From Dendrocalamus latiflorus (lineage: Eukaryota > Streptophyta > Magnoliopsida > Poales > Poaceae), in NCBI GenBank assembly GCA_017311315.1, contig CM029664.1, positions 45,352,510 to 45,416,509 of the forward strand: DNA of 64,000 nucleotides, in the 5' to 3' direction. A program made the translations under genes and the position numbers. Below, one piece after another: positions 1 through 12,250 of this stretch. The notes below the pieces were generated by a model. That model saw only the letters and a list, made by a program, of their open reading frames with translations. It was not told the origin of the DNA and did no database searches. Each line of letters begins with the position of its first letter. Positions within the stretch are counted from its first letter, which is position 1.

Positions 1-24
1 GTCAATACCGGAGTTTGCGCGCCG

Positions 25-330
25 GTGGCTGCCGCCCGCCCGCTGCCCGCCGTCGGTTACGCTACTGCCCAGCGCGGCAGCACCACTGCCCACCGGTGGC
101 TGCCGCCCGCCCACCGCCCGCCCGTCGCCGGCTACGCCCAGGCCGCCGCTGGTTACGCCACTGCCCAGCGCGGTAGCGCCCAGCGCCACTGCCCACCGAT
201 GGCTGCCGCCCGCCCATCACCCGCCGCCGGCTACGCCACTGCCCAGCGCGGCAGCGCCCAGCGCCACTGCCCACCGGTGGCTTCCGCCCGCCCGCCGCCG
301 GCTAAGCCCAGGGTCCAGCCGTCCAGGGAG
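25..330. repeat. GC-rich minisatellite
   Basis: The stretch is built of imperfect tandem copies of a GC-rich unit; the phrase GCCCAGCGCGG recurs near positions 66, 163 and 240, the last two about 77 bp apart. It is open in several frames on both strands only because of its composition. I see no host gene in it. Confidence 0.7.
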
Positions 331-1000
331 GCAGGGAGCAGCCGAGGCAGGGAGCAGGGAGCAGTCTAGGGTTTACATTTACATTGACTAGCTAGTAGCT
401 ATTGGACTATTGGATACTGGATAGGGGGGTATATGGGGGGCCTGCTGCAAAAAATCAAGGTATGGCCCAAGCCTTACCTTGCCCTATCAGGCCCTCCGCC
501 ACTGTCTGTCTCCCTGGGACTCCTCCGTTCAAAGCATCAGAGCTCCTGAAAGAACTGCGTGTTGGCCCAGATAAAGAAAGAACAAGCAAAAACACATAGA
601 AAAACTTTTTTCTTCAGCGACACACACCTTCTCTTCCTTCCTCTTCTATTCATTCTATTTTCTCACTCTCTATCGAGCTCTACATATTTATATGGCTTAA
701 ATAAGCTCACACACATACGGTTACATCACCTATGTATGCACTGGCTACTGCTACATACTCTGACAGCCACTTCCTTTGATCCGGTTTTTTGGACCTCAAC
801 TATCGTGCCGTCTGCCCACATCGCTCAGCCGCCTGACGACTATTACAGTGACCAGCCACCTGCCCACACTGCTCAGAAGCCTGCCCGCACCGCGTAGTAT
901 GCTGACGACTACTATAGTGATCAGCTGCGCACGACTGCTATAGTACTCCTCGCAGCTGCTACCGCGACCACGTACTTCGACTCCATGCACAGACACCACG
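331..1000. other. no recognisable gene
   Basis: Unique-looking sequence between two repeat blocks. Short reading frames exist but show no domain, no usual start context and no splice pattern that I can support. Confidence 0.4.
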
Positions 1001-2080
1001 ACGACGACCACAGGCTTCGAGTCTTCCAACTGCAGCTTCGACCACAGCTTTAACAATGCTTTCGACTACGGTGTCTCGACTACATCTCACGAGCACGACT
1101 GCTCGACTACGGCTTCTCTTCAACCGCTTCACCGACCACACAGGCCTTCGAGCACCGACCGTCTTACTGTAGCTGTGACCATGGTTTCGACCACACCATT
1201 GACCATGCCTTCGACCGTGGTTTCGACTACGACATCGATCAGGCCTTTGACCACGGCTTCAACCACAACTAGTGCACACGTCTGCTACAGCGACCGTCGC
1301 TTCGACTACGGTTTTGACTGCTCCTTCGACCACGGCTTCGACTGCGCCTTGACCACGTCACCGACCAAGGCTTGTCGACCACAACACCTCGACTGCATCT
1401 CCGACCACACATGTCTTCCAGCACCGACTATCAACTGTAGCTATGACCATCACTACTACAGCTACGACTATCGACCGTCGACCACTGCACAGTTTGACTA
1501 ACGACCGCGACAGTACTACTTCGAGTACCGACTGAGTTACTATGGCTTCGATCACTTCTTCGACCATGGAATCGATCATGGTTTGACCACGGCTTCAACC
1601 ACGCCTTCAATCATGGCATCGATCACAGCTTGTCGACCACGCATTCGATCATGGCATTGACCATAGCTTGTCGACCACGCCTTCGACTGGTCCGGAGTCT
1701 CCTACCGCTCTCCGACTCCGAGTCTTCAACTCCTACACATACTCGAACACACTGACTACACAGTACTTGAAAGCACCGAGTACTCGACTACGACCATGCA
1801 GTACTCAAACACACCGAGTATTTGACTACGACCACGCAATACATGAACACATCGAATATATTTGGCTATGACCACGTAGTACTCAAACACATCGAGTACA
1901 TTTGGCTACGATCACTGTGGCTATGACCACACAATACTCGAACATACCGAGTACTCGACAACGACTACGTAGTACTCGAACTCACTGAGTACTCGATACC
2001 GACCACACAGTACTCGACACACCACCACTTAGTACTTGAATACACGAGTACTCGATATATTACCACACTTAACAACAAGA
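1000..2080. repeat. degenerate short tandem repeat field
   Basis: From about 1000 to 1690 the sequence is a degenerate array of short units resembling TTCGACCACGGC and TTCGACTACGG. From about 1735 to 2060 it changes to a roughly 40-50 bp unit in which a version of AGTACTCGAACACACCGAGT recurs. Both arrays are heavily diverged. The block stops just before glycosyltransferase homology begins near 2125, so the N-terminal half of that pseudogene is missing. Confidence 0.65.
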
Positions 2081-2124
2081 CTATATCCAACATTGTGTGA
2101 CAACACCCAGGATTCTAGGAAGTT

Positions 2125-2389
2125 TCTCCATATGTTCAAGAGGATACCAGAGTCCAAAGGCATTCTTGTCATACATTCGAGTCACTGGAAGCAAGGGCGG
2201 TGCAGGCTCTGCGTCCCTGACTCCGTGGCCGTTCCACGCCGCCGGTCTACTTCATCGGTCCGTTGGTCTCGCATCGCGGAGACACGAAGCATGAGTACTG
2301 CCTCGAGCGGCTGGACGCGCAGCCCGACCACAGCGTGGTGTTCCTCTCCTTCGGAAGCATGGGCACGTTTCCAAAGACGCAGCTAGGAA
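2125..2389 (+). pseudogene. UDP-glycosyltransferase pseudogene, central part
   Basis: This segment is homologous to the middle of the intact glycosyltransferase at 22344-23777. It includes the equivalents of the segments EARAVQALR, YFIGPLV, LDAQPDHSVVFLSFGSMGTF and the following KTQL. The reading frame shifts within it, so it cannot be translated continuously. The N-terminal acceptor-binding half is absent and minisatellite-like DNA lies upstream. Homology stops abruptly at about 2389 and resumes at 12335 at the next residues of the family alignment, so the gene was cut by the transposon block between. It belonged to the same family-1 cluster as the intact gene. Confidence 0.85.
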
Positions 2390-2867
2390 TTATATTTTTT
2401 TGTATTTTTGAAATATTTTGGTACGTTGTTACTTTTTTTGAAAAAAATATGTATTTGATGTGGAGTGGACTTTGCTGGTAGTGTAATTTTATTTGCATTT
2501 ATGAAAATTAAGAATTTTGGTTGGTAGAGTACGATAACGTTTAGTGTATTTGTGATTTTCGTACATTGCTGACCGTGAAAAATATGTTGAACTGGCAATA
2601 ATATTTTTCGATCATGTTATGTTGTTTTATTGGAAGAAATTTAATGAAATTTTTTTAGCACAACTGTGATAGAAACAATTGGACGAAAGGAAGGAAAGTG
2701 ATATTGAACACGTGGGAATCATTGAATGCGAAAAGACGAGATAATCAGCTTAGCTGAATAGAAATAAACTTGATAATACAAATGGGCTTAACATGTCGTG
2801 TACTTTTTTATTACATGCATAACATATAGCATGATATGCGACTAACCCACCCAACTGCTCGTACGAC
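2390..2867. other. AT-rich left flank of the transposon block
   Basis: AT-rich sequence without a supportable gene. It should hold the left end of the inserted element, but no terminal repeat matching the right side was recognised. Confidence 0.4.
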
Positions 2868-3648
2868 CTACTGTGTGGACCGGGGCCACTTTCTCTTCCT
2901 TTCCCGCTCGGTGTTGAACTCCTCCGCGACCTCTTTTGCCTTAGCCGCCATTTCCCTCTTTCTCTCGTGCTCCCTCTCGCGAGCCTCCCGCTCCATACGT
3001 GTGCATGCTTCGAGATGAGCTTGTGTCTCGCGTTGTATACGCAGGGTGTGCTCGTGCTTGCGGCGCTCCTCCTCCAGCAACTCCTTGTCCCGTGTGACAT
3101 TCCACTCCTAGAAGTCGAGGGTCCATTGGTCCTCAGGGTGGATCTCAAGATCGATCCATTTGCGGTAGCCACACAGGGGCTCCGGAGACTATAAATACAG
3201 GGGAGATATTGTTAGTGCGTGCTGTGAAGGAGAAAAGGTAGGAGAAAATGGTGCATGTGGTCGTTACCGGCTGCCGATAGGTTGCGGTGTCAAAACGGCG
3301 GTTGGGGTAGTCACTGGAGTAGTTTGCGTTACCCCAGTAACGCATACCTATGCTGATGCGATCCTTAGACTTGAAAAACTTGCACACGTCCCCGCACCAA
3401 CAAAGGGGAGGTGTCTCCCCCTCAGGTGGTAGTTGTGGCGAACGCTTGGTTGGGACGTCCGGGATGGGGTTGTTGCTACGCGGGCGCTCTTTGGGGGGAC
3501 CTTTCATCGTAGCACGATGGGCTTGTTCTACCCGGGCCTGTATAGCCCTTATTTTCTCATCACGGGCGGCAGCTGACCGTGCTATGTCACGGGTCTCCTC
3601 CCAATCCTTCACCATCTTGTCCCATTGCTTCTTCTTGCCTTTGTCCAT
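2868..3648 (-). pseudogene. transposon-associated zinc-finger/coiled-coil protein, broken
   Basis: Minus-strand gene read as two exons. Exon 1 (3648-3268) starts at an ATG and encodes a Lys-rich start, then a Cys-containing segment LCWCGDVCKFFKSKD followed by RYWGNANY, resembling the GRF-like zinc-binding proteins that travel with grass transposons. The 79-bp intron (3267-3189) has a GT donor and AG acceptor in phase 0. Exon 2 (3188-2868) encodes SPEPLCGYRKWIDLE and then a strongly charged coiled coil rich in Glu, Arg and Lys, ending at a TAG. A TAG at 3108-3110 interrupts exon 2, so this copy is broken unless the stop lies in an unrecognised intron. Molecular function is unknown; the family name is inferred from overall pattern. 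Confidence 0.6.
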
Positions 3649-3839
3649 CCCGGTGGGGTGAGGGAAGCGCGGTGTAGTATGGGGTTTGGATGTGCAATGT
3701 TCGCTAGGAAATAGAATGTAAATCAATTTATAGGGTCCGTTTTATCTCTACTCCTACGTGTAAAGCTGGTCCGCATGGTCGTAGCAGTGAGTAAAGATGG
3801 GAGTGCTGCGATATTACTGCAAAAATGCCTCGTTTTGTC

Positions 3840-4400
3840 ATGTCTTTGAGCAAAGCTGCCCTGTTTTGTTATCTCACTGAGCAAAGCTGACCTCTTTTTC
3901 TCATGTCACTGAGCACAGCTGCCCTCTTTAGTAATGTCATTGCCCAAAGCTGGCATGTTTTGTCATCCTACTGAGCAAAACTGCCCCGTTTCGTCATGTC
4001 ACCGCGCAAAGCTGGCATCTTTTATCATCGCACTGAGCAAAGCTGCCCCGTTTCGTCATGTCCCTGCGCAAAGCTGCACTCATTTGTCATGTCACCGGGC
4101 AAAGCTGGCCTCTTTTATCATGTCACTGAGCAAAGCTGCCCCGTTTTGTCATGTAACTGCGCAAAGGTGCAGTCTTTTGTCATGTCACTGGGCAAATCTG
4201 GCCTCTTTTATCATGTCACTGTGCAAAGCTGCACTCTGTTGTCATGTCACTGAGCAAAGCTGGCCTCTTTTGTCATTTCACTGCGAAAGCAGACCTATTC
4301 TGTCATCTCTTTGAGCAAAGCTGCCCCGTTTTGTCATTTCACTGCGAAAGCAGACCTATTCTGTCATCTCTCTGAGCAAAGTTACCCCGTTTTGTCACTT
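3840..4400. repeat. 31-bp minisatellite
   Basis: About 18 imperfect tandem copies of a ~31-bp unit with the core CACTGAGCAAAGCTG. The cores at 3850, 3881 and 3913 show the spacing. The array lies between the divergent zinc-finger genes at 2868-3648 and 4630-5035, so it occupies the spacer that should hold their 5' regions. Confidence 0.85.
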
Positions 4401-4514
4401 GTGTTCTCTTTCAATATTATGTGTACGTGCAATGTATGTGTGCTGGTTCGTGTTGTCATTGCCTGATGCCTTCTTATTCTGTGGTCTTTGTGCGTGAGGC
4501 TGCCCCCCACAGCC

Positions 4515-4521
4515 TATAAAA
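4515..4521 (+). promoter_or_regulatory. TATA box of the GRF-zinc-finger gene
   Basis: TATAAAA lies 115 bp upstream of the ATG at 4630 in a GC-rich context, a plausible spacing for a plant core promoter with a short 5' leader. Confidence 0.5.
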
Positions 4522-4629
4522 GGGAGCCACTCCTCACCTAGTCCCTTGCCTTGTTATCACTCACCTCCTGAATTAGTTGTGTCCCATTCTGTATAGTTTT
4601 CTTTCGTGCTCACTCCCCCGGACTAGGCA

Positions 4630-5035
4630 ATGAGTCAGCTCAGCAGCTCTTCATCGGCACCCACGGTGATTTGCCCAAAATGCAACACGGTTGTTAGATG
4701 TAAGACCTCACACACGGCCGCAAATCCTGGGCGGCACTACTACAAGTGCCCCATATACTCGGTGAGTAAGATTGTTTCGGGTTCATTCATTTCGTGGTGG
4801 TATGTTTACAAATCTTCTTCTCATGGAATCGCAGGAAGCCCCCGGCGGTTGTCGATTCTGGGTGTGGGAGGATGAAATGGGCAGTAAGACAGACATTGTT
4901 CGCCATGAGAGAGTTGTCGTGGAGGGTTGCGACCCCGTCGGGATGCGACTTCGTTTTGATAGATTGGAGTGGAAGATAAATTTAATGTTGTGTGTTATTT
5001 TCTTTCTTGTGTTTATTGTTATCCTCAAGTTGTAG
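4630..5035 (+). CDS. small GRF-type zinc-finger membrane protein
   Basis: Two exons, 4630-4761 and 4835-5035, joined in phase 0 across a 73-bp intron with GTGAGT donor and GCAG acceptor, give 110 residues. After a Ser-rich start the GRF zinc finger follows: CPKCN, then NPGRHYYKCP near residues 35-42, then across the splice site GGCRFWVWEDEM. GRF fingers bind nucleic acid, and short GRF proteins of this kind are common companions of plant transposons. The last ~20 residues are strongly hydrophobic (LMLCVIFFLVFIVILKL), so a tail-anchored membrane protein is likely. No lesion is visible, unlike the neighbouring transposon genes. Its role is not known. Confidence 0.7.
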
Positions 5036-5284
5036 TGCTGGAGGTTCTCCTCGTGTATGTTGGTAATATTTTATGCTATGGTGTACCTTGTGTTTGTTGT
5101 TATCGTGTCTTCTCCCGCTGGAGAGTTAATCTATGTCAATGTAATGCATGTCGTGAGGTACAGTGCCCACATGCGTGCATACTTGTCATATTGCAATGAA
5201 GCCTTAATTATAGATCAAATAATTTCATAAGCCATGCGAAACACAAGAAACCATGCGACGTCACAAGAGCACAGTTACAAAAAT

Positions 5285-7919
5285 TCATTCATCATCTCGT
5301 CGTCGCCGCCTCAGACGGCGTATCTGATCCTCTGAGAAGGTGAACCTACTAGGGGAGCGCGGTGCATCTCGAAGATCGTAGTGCGAGGGCTGCGCCCGAG
5401 GCGGTGGTGGGTACAACTCTGTGGAGAGTTGCGACGGCTGGCCAAAAATAGAGCTCAACCATTCGGAGGAGGGGTCTACGTCCTGCTTAGATGGTACAGC
5501 TGAATTAGGTAATGGAAAATACAAAAAGTGTTTATAATGAGTAGTAATATCATAAGGCTTTTACCTGGGTAGTCTGAAACGCTGATGGGCCACCGTGAAC
5601 TTGCTGCCCATGTCCGAATGACGATGACGATGCGAAATCACCCATGTACTCCTGCGCCGTATAACCTTGGTACGTTTGCCCAAACCACTCGTCCCGCCCT
5701 TGCATGTCCGCTCGGGTGGACTGACTGCCATGCGCGAATGTGGCCAATGTCATTGTCGGTTGCTGCCGCGAGTCAGGGTCACTATCTGCAGAGAATGTTC
5801 GCTCGTCCGCCGCCCTCCGGGATGACGGCGGCTGTAGCAACGTGCTATCTTGTCGCAAGTGTTGCAGGAAAATCGTGTGGTTACAAATAACTGGAAATCG
5901 ATTGGACGAACAAAATGTTGGCAAATGTCGTACCGGTGGTCCGAAGCGCTGGGAGGACGAGGGAGCGTTGCTGGGACGACCGCCGGACAGCGACGGACGA
6001 CCGCCGGACTGCGACGGACGACCGCCGGACTGCGACGGACGACCGTCGGTCTGCGACGGACGACCGCCGGACTGCGACGGACGACCGTCGGTCTGCGACG
6101 GACGACCGCCGGACTGCGACAGACGTGCTGACGGTGGTGCTGACGACGGTGCTGACGGGGCTGGCCGCTGTTCTCTGCGGAGGCGTCGTGCATGCACATC
6201 ATTCCTGTGACGACTACAGCTCATGGCCCTGATCGCAGACCTGGCCTTACTGAGGATGGTACGCACCGAAGCAAGCACCCGGGAGCCGCCCTCCCCACGC
6301 TGGATCATCTGAACAGCCTCGTCCTCGACACGATGCATAGACTCGTACTGTAGGTAAACAAAAAATGAGCAAAAATATATTGTACGTAAACAAACAATGA
6401 GTTAAAACGTACTACAGGTAAATGTACCGCCTCGTCCTGACATGCTGCTCGATCACGGTCCGGCCCTGCCCGTACGGCATCCTCGTGTGCGACCTCTGCA
6501 GGATGGAGTGGGGCAGGCCCAGTAAGCCTGTTGCGGGTGCGTGGAACGTACCACTCTAGGTACGCACCGTATGTGTCGATGTCGTATGGCCTACTCTCGT
6601 CCACAACCTCTGTGCTCGCTGAGTCACGCCACAGGTCTGTCCACGGCCGCTGTGTGCCCGTCCAGTCGTCACCCTGGTGACCTCTTCTGGTTTGCCTGCA
6701 AGTTAGTCCACAAATTGCACAATTAGTATGAACAACACATTACTACATTGCGTACAGTTACCGCGCAATGACTTACCGGTGGGCCTTCGGTGGTAGTGCC
6801 CGTCCGGGGAGGGGTGGCACGTGCTGGTGGAGGTGAAACTGCCTCAGCACTCTCTGCGGGTTGTATGGCTCGACGAAGTGGGAGTAGACGAGGTGGTAGG
6901 TCATCAACCAGTACTGTGGTCTTGGTGGCACTGAGATGACAACCCGTAGGGGGCTATGCTATGAATGAACTGTGCATCCCATGGGAACCAGACTATGTCT
7001 TTATCATGAAGCTGCTCGAACTGGTTATGGAAATCTGGGTACACACGCCTCGGTCTATCCCTGGCCCACCGCAGCTGACCATGTGTCCAACGCGTCCCCA
7101 TAGTCGGCCCATTTATGGGGTCATCGCCACCAGCCTGATCGTAGAAATCCGGGCTGAGGTCGTAAGGGTGCACGGCCCTCTCGATCTTAGGCCTCCCAAC
7201 CGTGAAGTGCTCCCAAGACCAGTAATGTAGGAGTACGTAGCACACTGCTAAGACCGGCTCGCTGGCCGCAGTACACCGACAGGCATCACACAAGCCTCGG
7301 TACGTGGCGCTAAGGACTGCAGATCCCCAGTTGTACTGCGGCACCTGGCTGGGCAAGGCATCCGCCAAGGACTTCGCAAGGTGTATGTACATAGGATGCA
7401 CGGAGGCTCCCGTGGTCGTAGGAAACAACACCCATCCGAACAAAAAAAGGATGTATACCATGAGGTGCGTCCGCACGACCCCCTCTGGAGCGTCCATAGG
7501 GCAGGTCATGAACTCTCGTAGCCAAGAGTATGGCACACCAGGCATGTTGTCTAGGATCGGGTGACCGAATCGGGCACTACTGCTGCACCACGGATGGGTA
7601 GACCTGTCAGCATGGACACATCCTGAAGTGTAACAGTCATCTCGCCCCACCGGAAGTGGAAGGTGTGAGTCTCCGGTCTCCAACGATCCACGAGTGCGGA
7701 CAGCAACGGCGCATCGAACTGCAACGTAGACGGAACATCCAGCATGCGAGCAATGGGCAAAAGACCAGTGTCTCGCAGCAGCGGGATGTACCGCTCGTCT
7801 AAAGGCCAGTGCTCTCGGGGGCCCCTAAGGATGAAACACGGAGGGCCGTCAGGAGATGATGACCACGCTGTGCATCGGTGCTGGTCATCCCAACGGGCCT
7901 CAAGCAACTCGTACGCCAT
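5285..7919 (-). pseudogene. plant mobile domain (PMD) transposon gene, frameshifted
   Basis: The minus strand from ATG 7919 encodes a plant mobile domain (the aminotransferase-like/MAIN-MAIL1 family): residues resembling PLLRDTGLLPIARM, the hallmark DVSMLTGLPIRG, then after a frameshift near 7550-7600 the segments HLMVYILFLFGWVLF, NWGSAVLSATYRGLCDAC and VCYVLLHYWSWEHF. A second frame change near 6945 precedes PQYWLMTYHLVYSHFVEPYNP. Further downstream, likely separate exons encode a segment at 6604-6305, a Pro/Arg/Ser-rich tail with 7-residue repeats (about 6125-5986) and a basic C-terminus ending RRRRRDDE at 5285. PMD proteins occur both as host silencing factors and as genes of Mutator-like and gypsy elements; the neighbouring transposase points to the latter. 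The frameshifts make it a pseudogene. Confidence 0.75.
5986..6125. repeat. 21-bp coding tandem repeat
   Basis: About seven copies of a 21-bp unit (core GGACGACCGCCGGACTGCGAC on the plus strand) encode alternating RPSQSGG and RPSQTDG heptads on the minus strand inside the PMD gene's C-terminal region. The unit length is a multiple of three, so copy-number change would keep the frame. Confidence 0.85.
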
Positions 7920-8237
7920 CTCCTGCCGATGATTGAAAACAAGTCAGTACGCAGTGTCATGAGAATATGGAACATATGTAATTTGCAGGTAATGACAATA
8001 AAGCGTGAAATAAATTACAACATAACATGCAACAAACGTAATTTGCAGCGAACGACAACAAATGATAACGAAATATCGAATAAGTCACAACATGACATAA
8101 TTTCCAAGAAAATGACTCAAAAAATTGTACGCGCAAATAATTCTGTAAGATACATTCAGCACAGGTTACAGGATGCAATATCATGTGCTCGCATACACAA
8201 GATGACCACAACAAACGCAAGACCATGTGCTCGTATA

Positions 8238-10910
8238 CTATGGAGCGTTACTTGATGTCGGCCTGTTTGGGCACTGCCTAAATGAATGGCTAACCGTCTT
8301 ACATAGTCTGCACTTCGGGCGCCGAACCAGATCCCCACGCTGGCTATCATCCATGTCATTACGAATGCGACGGCTCTGTCTTCGCCCACGGCCAACGTGC
8401 TTCAGTGCATCGTTCGGCACCCACTTGATCTGCCCTGGCCAGAGGTCCCTATAATGCATGTCCACCCCGTACGAATGGAACTCCGTGCTCCAGGTTTCAA
8501 ACAGGTGCTTCATGTCATAGTACTTTGAGATGTAATGCGTGGGCGCCTGGTTCCATAACGCGCATGCCGCGTACACGTGGGAGCATGGCTTGTGTAGAAG
8601 TTGCGGCTTGTTGCAGGTGCAAGATGCTCAGTCATCAATCGTGCACACCTGCTTACGATCCCCTCTAGCCTGCCCCATCATGTACTTCTGTCTGAGGCGG
8701 ACCTCAAACTTCCTCCGTAAGCCATCCATGGTCTGAGCAATATGCGAACGAGCCTTCTCCATCTTCTTGTCCATGTAGGCCCGCGCTACCTCGGAGAATT
8801 CTTTGCCTTCGTCCATATGCTGCTTCGCCATCATGGCTCTATTGACGAAGTATCCAATTGAACGGTTCCAGGTCTCTTCAACGATTGCAGTGATAGGTAG
8901 GGATCTCACGCCCTTTAGAACACCATTGTACACCTCGGACATGTTTGTCGTCATGATTCCGTACCTTTCTCCGCCGGTGTCATGCAGTAGAGACCACATC
9001 TCCAGCTCAGGTGCATTGGACTACACCCATTGTGTGAACTCCCCAAGTCTCGTGGAGCCTCCCTCCATGGCCCCCGCTTCAGCCTGCTCAAGACGCCTTA
9101 AATGCTTGCTGGTCTCCTGATCAAGGTGCCTCCACAAGGTATCAAACTTCCTCTTCTGGTTATGCATACAAAGCTTTTTAAACATCTTCATTAGTTCCTT
9201 GCTATGGAATCTTCAGTGGAAGTTTGCCGCAAGATGCCTCATGCACCACCGGTTCTTCATGTCATTCCACTGGAACGGAGGCTTTGTCCCGTTCTGCATC
9301 GTTCGCATTGCAGACAGCAAGCCTGCATTGTGGTCTGAGATAACACACACATCGGGCTGATCTTGTACTACGGCCTACTTCACATTGACAAGGAACCACA
9401 GCCAGCTATCTGTATTCTCATTCTCTACAATTACAAATGCCACTGAGAGTAACTGGTCATTTGCGTCTGCTGCAACCGCAGTCAGGATAGTACCCTTGTA
9501 CTTGCCAGATAAGAATGTGCCATCCATCGTTAGCACTGGACGGCACCACTTGAAGCCTTCTATTGCCTGATGGAAGACCCAGAACACTCTGTCAAGCACA
9601 AAACAATTCGGCCCTTCCGTCTCATGAACTCGCTCGTACTTGTTAATGTGCGTTCCTGGGTTTGCTGCTGCAATCTGACACAACATTCTCGGGACCAGAT
9701 CATATGCCTCCTCATACGTCCCGAGCATACTCTGTAGGACCTTCTGTTTCCTCCGCCACACCTTCTTGTAGCTCACAGTAAACCCCACCGTGTTCGCTAC
9801 CTCCGCCATGAGAACCTTGGGAGAAATGGATACATTTGCAACCACAAGATGCCTTATCAGCTCCGCAACATATGACGATGTCATGTTGCGGTGCCTATGT
9901 AGTGGTGCCGCAAGCTGACAAGTGTGATCCTTCAGCACCGTTATCCGGAAGTCCGTGGCAGCGCCTCTGAACCGCTGCGCACGGACCTTGCCAGGGCATG
10001 ATCCGTCGACACACTTCACAATGTAGGTGTCAGAGTTGGACCTGTGCACCCGATATGTCCGGCTGATGTTCACGGCGTATGTGGCAATATCTTGCTGTGC
10101 AGCACTCTTGTTACGGAAGTTCTGCCCTACAATGAGTGTGCCTTCATTGAATCCCCACTCTGCCTCCTCCGCCCGTGGCAGAACTAGGGATTCGGCTGCG
10201 ATGTCGTCTAATCTGGACGGCATGTACGCACCCTCCGTGGTTACAACACCACCTAACATACCTCCCGCTGTAGGTTTCCCTTCTTCCTCCTCTCCTGAAC
10301 TTGCTGATTCCACATCCTCCTCCTCCTCGCTTTCCTGCACCTGGTTCTCAAGGTATTCGTGACAGTCAACACGCGCGGCCCACCACCTCTCCGCACCTTC
10401 ATTCGGCTGAAAATTCTCCACGCGCCTCTGCAGGTCTCCATCTCCTATTGACTCATTGACTCCTCCTTCACCAGCATCTTCATGACCGCCGGAGAGTAAT
10501 GCACGCTCTACATCTCCGCCAGCACCACCAAAGCAACCCATGGCGGATGATTCTGTCCTCTCCACGAATTGAACATACATCATTGGCCTGGCATATATCA
10601 ATGCGTCTTGGTTGCACATGACCTCCATGTAGTTCGCCCATGAAGCGTCGCTCGTCACCTTTATAAGTTGCCACACTATCTCCCCTGCAGCACCTACAGC
10701 ATACACTGCCTCGATCCGTAATTTGTTCCTTGCGGTGTCTCGATCGAATGCGGAACGCGCGCATCTTTGTAACTCTGACAGGCTCATGGTGTTCAGATTG
10801 GGTGCCCGGATCATGGTCCGGTCACAATTAGACATGTCTGCCCCGTACGGCCCGTCCCGTACGAGACCATTTCTGTAGAACACGAACAAGTCTTTGATGT
10901 CACCTATGGC
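8238..10910 (-). pseudogene. mudrA-like (MULE) transposase, four in-frame stops
   Basis: Minus-strand gene. The N-terminal half holds an acidic region (QESEEEEDVESASSGEEEE) and a MuDR-type DNA-binding segment around FRNKSAAQQDIATYAV and VKCVDGSCPGKVRAQRF. The MULE catalytic domain follows: VLTMDGTFLSGKYKGTIL with the first catalytic Asp, ENTDSWLWFL, then SDHNAGLLSA and WCMRHLAANFH. Downstream come a SWIM-type zinc finger (CTCNK with CSHVYAAC) and a CCHC knuckle (CRLCKTVSHSFRQCP). The frame is kept throughout but broken by TAG at 9375-9377, TGA at 9213-9215, TAG at 9021-9023 and TGA at 8628-8630. All four could arise by C-to-T or G-to-A change. The start lies upstream of 10889, probably in another exon. 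The product would have moved Mutator-like elements by cut-and-paste. Confidence 0.9.
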
Positions 10911-11825
10911 GTACCTAACATAAGTCCATACTGAAACCTCTTAGTATATGTAACATGCAACAAGTGTACCATCATACAGTATGTACGTACCGCCTACCAG
11001 ATACAACCGTAATATGAATGGTACTTTTTTATTTGTAAATCTAATTTTTACTTCATTTACGGAGTGCCCAGTCAAATTCCTACATAAATCAAATTAACTC
11101 GCTAATTTCTGTGTTAAATAAATTATTGTTCTACTTAATTCACCAATCCAACTACTCATTTCTCCTCATTTTTAACTTATCAATTCTTATGTAAATGAAA
11201 TAACCGCATTTTTTTCCATAATGTTTCATTTATGGAAGCAAGCTCTCACAAACATGCATACCAAGATCTACTATCCTTCAGTGATTTTGGCTACAAGAAT
11301 GACTAATTATTAATACAAACAAAACCTACGCAAGTAGCCCTTCCGACTAGCAGTGTGCTTCACAATGACATCAATGAAATCTAGCTACAATCCAGTTAAC
11401 ATATTTTTAGGTTACGGTTCACAACAACAGTACAAAAATTCTTCACATAAAATATAAAATACAATATGCTACAACTACAAACATTTTTTCAAATAAATGG
11501 AATACACTACAACCACAAACAACTACAACCATTTAACATTACAGTGGACAACAACAACGCATAATTTCTTCACATAAATTATAAAATACAACACGATAAT
11601 TACATAAAATATAGACATATGGAGAACGTTTACGCTAATTACAGGCTAATCACTATGATTAAATTACAGACGCATTGAGATGATATTTACCTCTTCTTGA
11701 AGCTCACGAGATGATCTACAACTTTCTCACTTGCGAAAACTTCAGATCCCTTCCAAAATTACTCCAAATGCTGTGTTTCCCGCTCTTCTTGCCTTCACTA
11801 TCAGCTCCCTTTCTTCCGCTCTCTC
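10911..11825. other. AT-rich 5' region of the MULE transposase
   Basis: AT-rich sequence with no supportable coding region, upstream of the minus-strand transposase. It probably holds the promoter, leader and an early intron of that gene. Confidence 0.4.
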
Positions 11826-12044
11826 TTGCTTGCTGCTTCTCTGTCTAGCACAAATGCAGAAAGATTGAAGCCTTCCAACGCAGGCTCTCCCTTTTATCGC
11901 GAGATGCACAACGTTCGGAATAGGGGCTGGCTCTCAAGCTTCGACACATTGCATGCACGAAATAAAGAAATGCGGGGGAATCTTGCTGCATGCAGCACGG
12001 GCGGCCGAATTGAGTGGCTTTCAGGGGTGATGGGACTTGACAAA

Positions 12045-12250
12045 ATGGCGCGGTCGGCCTGCGCGGGATTAGCCGAGTGGTGCGCCCAGGGGCCGCACCA
12101 TTTGCGGTGTCGTGCGCCCTGGGACCGCACCACCTGCTTGATATGACCGCCCCCCGAGTGGTGCGGTCGGGGACCGCACCACCTCGGTGTCGTGCGCTCC
12201 CCGACCGCACCATTGCCACGTGTCGTCTCCAGGTTGAATGGTGCGGTCGG
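12045..12250. repeat. GC-rich inverted-repeat cluster
   Basis: The motif GTGGTGCGGTC and its complement GACCGCACCAC alternate several times here. A perfect pair with a 3-base loop lies at 12158-12182. The position, about 85 bp inside the right edge of the transposon block, suits a subterminal region, but no matching copy was found at the left edge. Confidence 0.6.

Noticed and set aside
3840..4400. Regularly spaced 31-bp repeats as a CRISPR array
   Set aside because: The units are contiguous and diverged, with no unique spacers, in a plant nuclear context.
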